A stretch of DNA of 16,279 bases from Flavobacteriales bacterium UBA7443 (GTDB lineage: Bacteria; Bacteroidota; Bacteroidia; Flavobacteriales_D; Sanyastnellaceae), in assembly GCA_002477505.1 (NCBI GenBank), contig DLQB01000122.1:1-16279 (forward strand). Direction: 5' to 3'. Shown here one piece after another: positions 7,247 through 13,496 of the stretch. Position numbers and translations under genes: made by a program. Within the stretch, counting starts at the first letter, position 1, and the number at the start of each line of letters is the position of its first letter. Under the pieces are notes generated by a model. It saw only the letters and a program-made list of their open reading frames with translations, was not told the origin of the DNA and did no database searches.

Positions 7247-8424
7247 CACAACGTTTCGACCATGAGGGCAGAAGCGCCACCCCCGCCATTGCAAATGCCC
7301 GCTCCACCCTTGGTCAATCCTCGGTTGCGAAGGGCATGAATAAGGGTAACGACAATTCGGGATCCGCTTGAACCCAGCGGATGACCGAGGGCCACCGCAC
7401 CGCCATTGACATTCACCGAGTTTGGATTCAATTTCAATAGTTCCATATTGGCGATCCCTACTACTGAAAATGCCTCGTTCAACTCCCAAAGATCAACATC
7501 GTCCTGCTTCCATTGCGCCTTTGAAAGTGCCACTGGAACTGCCTTTGCGGGAGCAGTAGTGAACCACTCAGGCTCGTGAGCTGCATCCGCACAAGCCACA
7601 ATTTTTGCAATTGGCTTGAGTCCAAGTCGACTGACAGCCTCTTCAGAAGCCAAGACCAAGGCACTCGCACCATCATTCAGGGTAGAAGCATTTGCTGCTG
7701 TGATCGTCCCCTCTTTTTGAAAGGCGGGACGCAAGCCTCGAATCTTGTCCATCCTCACCGCCTTGAACTCCTCGTCCTCTGAAACCTCAATAGCATCTCC
7801 ACGGCGCTGCGGCACCTGCACAGGAATGATTTCCGTTTCAAAAGCGCCTGCTTCCCAGGCCGCTGCAGCACGCTCATAACTGGCAATAGCGAAATCATCT
7901 TGAGCTTCCCGTGAAATATTGTGTTCTTTGGCACACAACTCCGCACAATTTCCCATGTGCGTCGAATTGTAAACATCCGTCAGTCCATCGAGGAGCATTC
8001 CATCTTTCATTTTCATATCCCCGAACTTGGACCCCGTTCGGCCTGAGAAATAGTGCGGAACCTGACTCATGTTTTCCATACCTCCGGCAACAACGACATC
8101 GGCGTCGCCCAACGCAATGGACTGGGAAGCCAACGCGATTGACTTCATGCCACTCGCACACACTTTATTGATGGTTGTGCAGGGTACCGAATCCGGAATG
8201 CCTGCGGCCATGGCCGCCTGACGAGCAGGAGCTTGACCCAATCCCGCCTGCAGCACATTGCCCATCATGACCTCTTGTACTTCACTCGGTGCAATGCCTG
8301 CGGCATCCAAAGCGCCTCGGATTGCAACGGAACCCAGTTGAGTTGCAGGGACTGTTGATAATGACCCGAGGAAGCTTCCCATGGGTGTTCGGACGGCAGA
8401 TAGGACGTAAACGGCTTTGCTCAT
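7246..8424 (-). CDS. Thiolase, acetyl-CoA C-acyl/acetyltransferase
   Basis: Thiolase of 392 aa, the usual length, catalysing the reversible condensation or cleavage of 3-ketoacyl-CoA and acetyl-CoA. The three catalytic residues are present: the nucleophile C89 in NKVCASGMKSI, H348 in GHPLGSSGSR, and the acid-base C378 in CNGGGGASA. GGMENMSQVPH (114-124) and NEAFS (316-320) are further signatures. I chose the ATG at 8424 (MSKAVYVLSAVRTP); codons up to 8484 would add residues with no family match. The general form resembles AtoB/PhaA-type acetoacetyl-CoA thiolases, but separating these from FadA-type 3-ketoacyl-CoA thiolase needs a phylogeny. The stop overlaps the next gene's start by one base, making a thiolase-peptidase operon. 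No consensus promoter was found upstream. Confidence 0.95.
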   Translation of the reverse strand: MSKAVYVLSAVRTPMGSFLGSLSTVPATQLGSVAIRGALDAAGIAPSEVQEVMMGNVLQAGLGQAPARQAAMAAGIPDSVPCTTINKVCASGMKSIALASQSIALGDADVVVAGGMENMSQVPHYFSGRTGSKFGDMKMKDGMLLDGLTDVYNSTHMGNCAELCAKEHNISREAQDDFAIASYERAAAAWEAGAFETEIIPVQVPQRRGDAIEVSEDEEFKAVRMDKIRGLRPAFQKEGTITAANASTLNDGASALVLASEEAVSRLGLKPIAKIVACADAAHEPEWFTTAPAKAVPVALSKAQWKQDDVDLWELNEAFSVVGIANMELLKLNPNSVNVNGGAVALGHPLGSSGSRIVVTLIHALRNRGLTKGGAGICNGGGGASALMVETL

Positions 8425-8709
8425 TTCAATGGTTTTACCCTGCGAATTTAACAGGTGTTGGATGGAGTTCGCCATGAAATACAAGTTTTGGCATGGTGAT
8501 TGAACACCCCAAGACGTTAAGAACCTGGCAATCTGCGCCAGAGAATTTGGTTTAGGTTAAGTGAAGCATTGGGAAACGTCCCAGTGCTTTTCTTGTTCCT
8601 GATTGAAAATCAGAGACATAGCAATTTGCCATTGCATTTTATCGTATGTCATTGAAACATTTCGCCTTCACCCATCGTAGGAAATGAACGATTCTTACTA
8701 TTCGAAATC
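8425..8709. other. Structured intergenic region between divergent genes
   Basis: This 285-bp stretch separates the thiolase start from the 61-aa gene. It contains three consecutive hairpins on the plus strand: an 11-bp terminator-like stem (8564-8589), CTGATT/AATCAG (8599-8604 and 8608-8613), and GCAAT/ATTGC (8621-8625 and 8631-8635). I found no tRNA, no good TAnnTTTG promoter and no ORF with coding support. It may hold a small RNA or a regulatory leader. Confidence 0.45.
8564..8597 (+). terminator. Orphan intrinsic-terminator-like hairpin
   Basis: AAGCATTGGGA (8564-8574) pairs with TCCCAGTGCTT (8579-8589) over 11 bp with one G-U wobble and an AACG loop. The tract TTTTCTTGTT (8588-8597) follows. 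These are the features of a rho-independent terminator on the plus strand. No plus-strand gene lies directly upstream, since the thiolase is on the other strand. Read on the minus strand, the hairpin is not followed by a U-tract. Confidence 0.55.
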
Positions 8710-8895
8710 ATGTCCATAACCGGTATTCCCATCCCCCATGCGCCCAGCGCTTTGGAACAGTACAAAACCTTAATCAGGCACGTACATGGTGAACCGGTAA
8801 TGATCCGGAGAGCAATGCGAATCGCATTTCGAAGCTTGAACCCGAAAGACTCAATCGAATTGAGGGACTGGCTGGAAGGACGTTATCAGCTTTAA
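8710..8895 (+). CDS. Small protein of unknown function, 61 aa
   Basis: I do not recognise this protein. It begins MSITGIPIPHAPSALEQYK. The rest is likely helical and basic in the middle (HGEPVMIRRAMRIAFR), ending in an amphipathic stretch with acidic and aromatic residues (IELRDWLEGRYQL). There is no signal peptide, membrane segment or Cys. The best support for a real gene is its placement: it starts with ATG in an otherwise empty gap and its stop lies 12 bp before a strong plus-strand terminator with no other candidate gene to serve. The charged helical character would suit a nucleic-acid- or protein-binding role, but that is speculation. It could also be a chance ORF downstream of a regulatory RNA. 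Confidence 0.55.
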   Translation: MSITGIPIPHAPSALEQYKTLIRHVHGEPVMIRRAMRIAFRSLNPKDSIELRDWLEGRYQL

Positions 8896-8907
8896 TGGCA
8901 CCATGCG

Positions 8908-8935
8908 AAACGCAACCCGATCGGTTGCGTTTTTT
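8908..8935 (+). terminator. Intrinsic terminator of the 61-aa gene
   Basis: AAACGCAACC (8908-8917) and GGTTGCGTTT (8923-8932) form a perfect 10-bp stem with a 5-nt loop, followed by T to 8935. On the minus strand the stem is followed by CGCATGG, so it mainly serves plus-strand transcription. It also lies just beyond the stop of the convergent RluA-like gene at 8943 and may stop that transcript weakly. Confidence 0.85.
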
Positions 8936-8942
8936 GCGTCAT

Positions 8943-9917
8943 TCATTTTCTCGCCGATCCCGGCTGTTTTTGTGGCCTTCTGTCTTCGCTTTTTTCTTCG
9001 TGCAGTTCACGCTTCCAAGCGGGCACTGCTTTCGGCCCTTTGCCCCCTTTCATCAGGTTCAAAAACTCTTGCGGAACCCGTGACTTGATGACCACCTTTT
9101 CGCCATCCGGCCCCTCAAGATCAACACCAAAGAGATGAAGCCCAGAGCGCCCCATTGGGTCCGGAATTTCCTTTCCTTTTCCAAGCAAATAACATTCCAA
9201 GCGACGAAGCCCAGACATTAATACGGGCACTTGGTCGAAGCCAACGGACATCTTCAACATGGTGTGGGAAGCGGTAGCACGCATCGTCCGGTATTCAAAT
9301 TCAAATTTATCCTTTCGCTTTCCATCCGCATCCTTGGAATAGCAGAAGAGCACGTCGTCTGCTGGCAAGTGGCCCTGGATAATCACGTACATCCGTTTGG
9401 TGAATTGGTCCCAATGATCTTGCAGGTGCTTGCGCCAGCGCAAGTCCTTCGCAATGATGCAGACGCCCGAAGATTCTTTTTCGATCCGGTTGACGAATTG
9501 AATCGCATTGAGATTGGACCGGTTGGCCTCCATCCATTGCTTCATCCGCGTGTAACTCGTCTTGACTTGTGGTTTTGGCGAAGCAAAGACCATTCCCGCA
9601 GGCTTGATGTAAGCCAACAAAAAGTCATCCTCATAAACCACCTCATACGGTGGCTTTTCCTCTTTGGTCTTATTCGATTTGTTCGTCGAAGTTCCACCCA
9701 AATCGAAGTCCTTCGGACCGCTTTTCTTGCTCAGTGAAGTCCAGGAGACCATCGCACCGGCCTTGATATCGGACGAGGGAATCCGCAACGCATTTCCATC
9801 CACCGCTACCGCACCTGACTTAATCGCTGTCCGGGCGCGGGTCCTTGTTGCGTAACCTGCATTTTCCATCAAGAACTCCAACAGCGTGCCATCCGACTCC
9901 ACACGTTTACTTTCCAT
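8943..9917 (-). CDS. RluA-family pseudouridine synthase-like protein with degenerate active site
   Basis: Cytosolic protein of 324 aa with RluA-family architecture. An N-terminal S4-like RNA-binding domain covers residues about 11-60 (LLEFLMENAG, GAVAVDG). The synthase-like fold begins with YEVVYEDDFLLAYIKPAGMV (91-110), the usual ED-x-LLxxxKPAG motif. The catalytic motif that normally reads HRLDxxTSG is here NRIEKESSG (143-151), so the catalytic Asp is replaced by Glu (E146, codon GAA at 9482-9480). The later GRxHQIRxH motif is not recognisable either; the region reads SGLRRLECYLLGKG. The tail is long, basic and probably disordered. The protein may therefore bind RNA without forming pseudouridine, or may use Glu. 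The reading frame is intact and shows no sign of decay. It lies 58 bp downstream of yebC on the same strand and may be co-transcribed with it. Confidence 0.8.
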   Translation of the reverse strand: MESKRVESDGTLLEFLMENAGYATRTRARTAIKSGAVAVDGNALRIPSSDIKAGAMVSWTSLSKKSGPKDFDLGGTSTNKSNKTKEEKPPYEVVYEDDFLLAYIKPAGMVFASPKPQVKTSYTRMKQWMEANRSNLNAIQFVNRIEKESSGVCIIAKDLRWRKHLQDHWDQFTKRMYVIIQGHLPADDVLFCYSKDADGKRKDKFEFEYRTMRATASHTMLKMSVGFDQVPVLMSGLRRLECYLLGKGKEIPDPMGRSGLHLFGVDLEGPDGEKVVIKSRVPQEFLNLMKGGKGPKAVPAWKRELHEEKSEDRRPQKQPGSARK

Positions 9918-9975
9918 GGTGCGAAGTTACTTCATCGGTGCACAATAGTCACGCCGCGCGCATCCATTCCAACCA

Positions 9976-10707
9976 TCAAGCTTCCGCCGGAGTTGATGAA
10001 CTCATGGTGTGAAAGACCTGCTGCACATCGTCATCTTCTTCCAAGCGTTCGATAAGCTTCTCCACTTCTGCTGTTGCTTCCATGTCGAGCTCTTTCGTTG
10101 TGTTGGGAACCCGCTCTAATCCGGACTCTACAATCTCTGCCCCATCATCTTCCAACTTCTTCTGCAAAGAGCCAAACGCTTCGAAACTGCCCGTGACAAT
10201 GAATGCATCTTCATCCACCTCAATCTCTTCTGCTCCGAAATCAATGAGTTCCAATTCCAACTCCTCCTGGTCCAAGCCTTCCGCCTTGATTTTGAAAAAG
10301 CACATGTGATCGAACATAAACTCCACACTACCTGACGTGCTCAAGTTGCCATTGCATTTGTTGAAATGGCTGCGCACATTGGCCACGGTGCGGTTGTTAT
10401 TGTCGGTAGCCGTTTCGACGAAAACGGCAACGCCGTGCGGCGCATACCCCTCGAAGTTGACCTCTTTGAAATCGCTGGTATCCTTGTCGGTTGCTTTCTT
10501 AATCGCCCGCTCCACATTATCCTTTGGCATATTAGCGGCCCGGCAATTTTGCAAAACTGCACGCAACCGAGGATTCATATCGGGTTCTGCACCGTTTCCT
10601 TCCCGGATGGCGATGATGATGTCCTTGTTTAGCCGAGCGAATGTTTTGGACATTGCTGCCCATCGCTTAAACTTTCTTGCCTTTCGAAATTCAAATGCTC
10701 TTCCCAT
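9976..10707 (-). CDS. yebC: YebC/PmpR (TACO1) family protein
   Basis: Conserved cytosolic protein of 243 aa in the YebC/TACO1 family. Members have been described as DNA-binding regulators and more recently as ribosome-associated factors that ease translation of proline-rich stretches. The start is the family-typical MGRAFEFRKARKFKRWAAMSKTF at 10707, so the extra codons back to 10761 are rejected. The three-domain pattern is visible: helical N-domain (ARLNKDIIIAIREG), then EGYAPHGVAVFVETATDNNNRT, the family signature near residues 84-105, then a ferredoxin-like C-domain with the acidic stretches typical of the family. The Bacteroidota form has FRKARKFKRW where others have MAGHSKW. The C-terminal tail is short (SSSTPAEA). 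No promoter could be assigned with confidence. The gene is divergent from the cytochrome cluster. Confidence 0.95.
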   Translation of the reverse strand: MGRAFEFRKARKFKRWAAMSKTFARLNKDIIIAIREGNGAEPDMNPRLRAVLQNCRAANMPKDNVERAIKKATDKDTSDFKEVNFEGYAPHGVAVFVETATDNNNRTVANVRSHFNKCNGNLSTSGSVEFMFDHMCFFKIKAEGLDQEELELELIDFGAEEIEVDEDAFIVTGSFEAFGSLQKKLEDDGAEIVESGLERVPNTTKELDMEATAEVEKLIERLEEDDDVQQVFHTMSSSTPAEA

Positions 10708-10814
10708 ATCAAAGGATGTGTTCTTAGCAAATATCGCAAAGAGAATGCAACATCTTTCCATACCTGCCGGTTATTCTCTAACATTGTCCTGAACATATTT
10801 TGAAGATTCAATCC

Positions 10815-11177
10815 ATGCATGCCGGCCACTTTTCTTTTTCATTTTGCGCCATTGCTTGGATAGCCTTGGCCTCGGGAATGGCAGGTTGCAGTTACAACAC
10901 CGAACAACCTTGCAGCGACCGAACCGCAACGTACAATGCAAGCGTAGCCGCAATTTTCAATGCCCAATGTGCGGGCTGTCACGGTGGAGAGAACCCCGAG
11001 GCTGGCCTGGCTTTGGACAACTACCCATCATCCGTTGATGCGGTTCTTTCGGGCGACGTCATTGACCGTATAACAAGAGAAACCGACGATGCGCTCGTGA
11101 TGCCTCCCAACGGCAGTTTCCAAATATGCGATATCGCTCTGATTGAGCAATGGGCAGAGGCCGGTGCGCCTGAATAA
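10815..11177 (+). CDS. Cytochrome c-domain lipoprotein
   Basis: Predicted mono-heme c-type cytochrome of 120 aa anchored in the envelope. A signal sequence ends in the lipobox SGMAGC, so C25 is the likely lipidated residue. The heme site is CAGCH (C52, C55, H56) in NAQCAGCHGG, and the distal axial ligand is probably the Met of VMPPNG. The layout CxxCHG, GLALDNY, MPP and IEQWAEAGAP matches the cytochrome c domains common in Planctomycetes and Bacteroidota. I chose the ATG at 10815; the frame also contains a TTG at 10800. The gene lies two bases upstream of the YceI gene and heads a four-gene cluster. It could pass electrons in the periplasm, but the partner is not visible here. Additional cysteines C11 and C33 are present, of which C11 is in the signal peptide. 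Confidence 0.85.
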   Translation: MHAGHFSFSFCAIAWIALASGMAGCSYNTEQPCSDRTATYNASVAAIFNAQCAGCHGGENPEAGLALDNYPSSVDAVLSGDVIDRITRETDDALVMPPNGSFQICDIALIEQWAEAGAPE

Positions 11178-11179
11178 GA

Positions 11180-11725
11180 ATGAAAGCCATGAAAGTTATT
11201 TTAATTGCAACGATGCTGGTCGCAAGCAATTTTTGCTCGAGCCAGCAATGGATCACCCGAAACGGTACCGTCGAATTTTTCTCCGCCACCATTGTCGAAA
11301 ACATAGAGGCAACCAATGAAATGGCCTCGGGACTGCTCGCAAACGACGGGCGTTTTGCTTTTCGTGTGCCCATCTTAGGCTTTCGCTTTGAGAAGGCGCT
11401 GATGGAAGAGCATTTCAACGAGAATTACCTGGAATCCACTCGCTTTCCCAATGGAACATTTGAAGGAGCGATCGCAAATTGGAGCGACGCGTTTCAAGAC
11501 GGACAATCGCACACGGTCAAAGCCCAGGGTATTCTAACCATCCATGGCATCGCCATCGAGCGCGAAATTGAATCGACTCTGAAGTGGGACGGCACAGCTT
11601 GGATCGTACAATCTGAATTTACCGTCCTGACAGCTGCGCATGAGATTCCCATTCCTAAGATGGTTCGAGAAAAAATCGCAGAAGAGATCTCCGTCGATGT
11701 ACAAATGACCCTCTCGCCCCGATGA
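11180..11725 (+). CDS. YceI-like periplasmic protein
   Basis: Exported protein of 181 aa with a signal peptide (residues 1 to about 21: MKVILIATMLVASNF, then CSSQ) and a YceI-like lipocalin-type barrel. Typical features are the opening WITRNGTVEFFSATIVENIEA, FRVPILGFRFEKALMEEHFNENYLES, and the pair FPNGTFEGAI with VKAQGILTIHGI, the family's TxxGxLTIxGxT-type strand. Well-studied YceI proteins bind isoprenoid lipids such as polyprenyl chains or quinones in the barrel, which could link this one to the neighbouring cytochrome. The C-terminal part (IPIPKMVREKIAEEISVDVQM) is typical of the Bacteroidota branch. The start is 2 bp after the cytochrome stop, and the end overlaps the next ATG by four bases (ATGA), so translation is probably coupled along the cluster. 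Confidence 0.88.
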   Translation: MKAMKVILIATMLVASNFCSSQQWITRNGTVEFFSATIVENIEATNEMASGLLANDGRFAFRVPILGFRFEKALMEEHFNENYLESTRFPNGTFEGAIANWSDAFQDGQSHTVKAQGILTIHGIAIEREIESTLKWDGTAWIVQSEFTVLTAAHEIPIPKMVREKIAEEISVDVQMTLSPR

Positions 11726-12612
11726 AGACCTTTTCCACGCATTTGATCCTCTGCTGCTCTCTAATCTTCATCGGTTGGCTCGCATTGTCCGTTAACGAAG
11801 TTCGAGGGCAGAGTCTCTTGGATGAGTTGGGAGCAAGTGAACTCGCCGTGCATCCTGTCTATGCAACGTTCAAGGACACGCGAATCATCAATGTTCAAAG
11901 CAACGAAACTCCCGGGCAAAACGTCATGCATTTTGTCATTGCCCACCGCTTCGGGCAAATCAATGAAGGAGCTTATGCTTTATGGGGATTGGACAATGCT
12001 AGCATGCGCATGGCGCTTGACTACGGGTTGACCGATCGGCTGTGCTTGGGCATCGCACGCAGCACGTTTCAGAAGACCTTCGAATCTTCGTTGAAATGGA
12101 AAGCTTTGCAACAAAAGTCCGATGATAGCGTGCCATTGGGCATCACCTTTTACGCAGTGAGCATGGCACGCGGTGATTCGACGTATGCCGAAAGTGCCGA
12201 CAACCGCACATTTACCAATCGGCTGAGCTATACCTACCAAGCCATTATATCTCGGAAATGGAGCGAAAAATTTAGCACGGCGATTGTTCCTTCATTCACC
12301 CATCGCAACCTCGTGGAATTCATCGACAATGCCCACGATCAGTGGACCCTCGGTGCGGGTGGCCGCTACAAACTGGCCCAACGAGTCAGCCTGAATTGTG
12401 AGTACCACTTCTTGCTCAAAGGATTGAAAGAATCTGCACAAAATAGCTTGTCGCTGGGAGTGGATATCGAAACCGGCGGGCACGTTTTCCAGCTGCACAT
12501 CACCAATTCAAGGGGTATGTTCGAACGGGCATTCCTGACCGAAACGACAGGACGGTGGCGAGACGGTGCTTTGTTCTTTGGATTTAATCTGAGCCGAGTT
12601 TTTGACTTTTGA
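11722..12612 (+). CDS. DUF5777-type outer-membrane beta-barrel protein
   Basis: Predicted beta-barrel of 296 aa with a signal peptide (about residues 1-30, ending near VRG-Q). The sequence matches my recollection of the Bacteroidota family DUF5777: TFKDTRIINVQSNET near the mature N-terminus, then HFVIAHRFGQINEGAYALWGLDNASMR, DYGLTDRLCLGIARS and KWKALQQKS. Later alternating hydrophobic strands and a final F (RVFDF) fit insertion by the BAM complex. No function is established for the family. The gene overlaps YceI by ATGA, so it belongs to the same cluster. A channel or sensor for the cytochrome/YceI module is a reasonable guess. The next gene starts 37 bp later. Confidence 0.85.
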   Translation: MKTFSTHLILCCSLIFIGWLALSVNEVRGQSLLDELGASELAVHPVYATFKDTRIINVQSNETPGQNVMHFVIAHRFGQINEGAYALWGLDNASMRMALDYGLTDRLCLGIARSTFQKTFESSLKWKALQQKSDDSVPLGITFYAVSMARGDSTYAESADNRTFTNRLSYTYQAIISRKWSEKFSTAIVPSFTHRNLVEFIDNAHDQWTLGAGGRYKLAQRVSLNCEYHFLLKGLKESAQNSLSLGVDIETGGHVFQLHITNSRGMFERAFLTETTGRWRDGALFFGFNLSRVFDF

Positions 12613-12649
12613 TTAAAATGGCATGAACTTTGTCACTGAAAGAATATCA

Positions 12650-13432
12650 ATGAAAACTTCACGCCTCACCTTTCTGATCATCGCATCACTGATTCATTCG
12701 CATGCCATGGCATCTAATTGGATGAATGCTCAAAGTGATTCAACGCAAACAAAAAGCAAATCGGAAAGCGAAGGCTATTGGGGTGGCATTTCATTGAGCG
12801 CCGCCTCGATGGCTCAATTCCAAGGCAACCTCGAAAATTACGATGCTACATGGGGGGCACGCCCTGATTTGGGGATGGTCACCGACAATGCGCTGACCAG
12901 TTGGCGCATGGAACTGAATCCCTTCGAATACCGACAGCGCATTCTCGGCGAATTTGTAGGATTCACCACAGGATTAGGGTTTGATTGGTGGCACTTCGGG
13001 GTAGACAATGAGCATATTCTGCAGCTCGATGAAAGCACGGAAATGGTCACGGCTCAGGCAGTGAGCAGTGACTCCTTGAACATGCAAAAAAACCAATTGA
13101 ATGCGGTTTATCTCCGCTTGCCCTTGCTGGTCAGCTTGAGGACGGCGCGATCTGGCAGCAAAGGCCTGCATGTTGAGGCAGGGCTCGTTGGCGGATACTT
13201 ATTGGGACGCTCGTACGAGTATGAGTACAAGATGAACGGATCAACGAGCAATTTCAAAGAAGACAACTTTCCAATCAATCCGTTGCAAATCAATGCACGC
13301 ATTGGCGTTGGGTTCAAGAACGTCAGCCTTCTCGGCGAAGCTTCGCTCCTGCCGTTTTTTGACGAAGTACAAACTGACGCGCCTACGATGCATTCATTCT
13401 CGCTCGGGCTGCAATTCGCCTTCAACGATTGA
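12650..13432 (+). CDS. Outer-membrane beta-barrel protein, PorT-like
   Basis: Predicted barrel of 260 aa with a signal peptide (MKTSRLTFLIIASLIHSHAMA). The mature protein has alternating strands, the YLRLPLLVSL stretch common in PorT-like and other small Bacteroidota barrels, and a C-terminal strand FSLGLQFAFND. The first in-frame ATG is at 12623, but the ATG at 12650 begins a cleaner signal peptide. It lies 37 bp after the DUF5777 gene on the same strand, so it is probably the last gene of the cluster, although a separate promoter in that gap cannot be excluded. It may be a partner of the DUF5777 protein or an unrelated surface protein. The true PorT of the T9SS is not claimed; that would need alignment. 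Confidence 0.7.
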   Translation: MKTSRLTFLIIASLIHSHAMASNWMNAQSDSTQTKSKSESEGYWGGISLSAASMAQFQGNLENYDATWGARPDLGMVTDNALTSWRMELNPFEYRQRILGEFVGFTTGLGFDWWHFGVDNEHILQLDESTEMVTAQAVSSDSLNMQKNQLNAVYLRLPLLVSLRTARSGSKGLHVEAGLVGGYLLGRSYEYEYKMNGSTSNFKEDNFPINPLQINARIGVGFKNVSLLGEASLLPFFDEVQTDAPTMHSFSLGLQFAFND

Positions 13433-13443
13433 AAAACGAAAAT

Positions 13444-13465
13444 TTGGCTGATCTGCTTCAGCCAG
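13444..13465 (-). terminator. Intrinsic terminator of the T9SS type B cargo gene
   Basis: TTGGCTGA (13444-13451) pairs with TCAGCCAG (13458-13465) over 7 bp plus a terminal G-U, with a 6-nt loop. On the minus strand it is followed by AAATTTTCGTTTTTC, a good U-rich tract, and lies 31 bp after the stop at 13497. On the plus strand no U-tract follows, so the outer-membrane protein gene ending at 13432 shares only the hairpin. Confidence 0.7.
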
Positions 13466-13496
13466 CCGAAAGCATCGGATGTTCGTTCTCCCCGCG

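Noticed and set aside
7247..7489. Longer N-terminus for the NlpC/P60 protein
   Set aside because: It would overlap the thiolase C-terminus, including its active-site Cys region, and its sequence is Cys/Arg-rich with no domain match.
8425..8709. A tRNA or tmRNA in the structured gap
   Set aside because: No cloverleaf with a T-arm consensus or CCA end could be found; the hairpins are short and separate.
9231..9737. Plus-strand open frame of 168 codons
   Set aside because: It lies entirely opposite the RluA-like gene, whose S4 and synthase-like motifs show that the minus strand is coding.
10779..10786. TAACATTG as a -7 box for the cytochrome cluster
   Set aside because: It has one mismatch and there is no TTG at the required distance, so a promoter cannot be supported.
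10337..10792. Plus-strand open frame of 151 codons
   Set aside because: It is antisense to yebC, which has the complete family signature; it is most likely a shadow frame.
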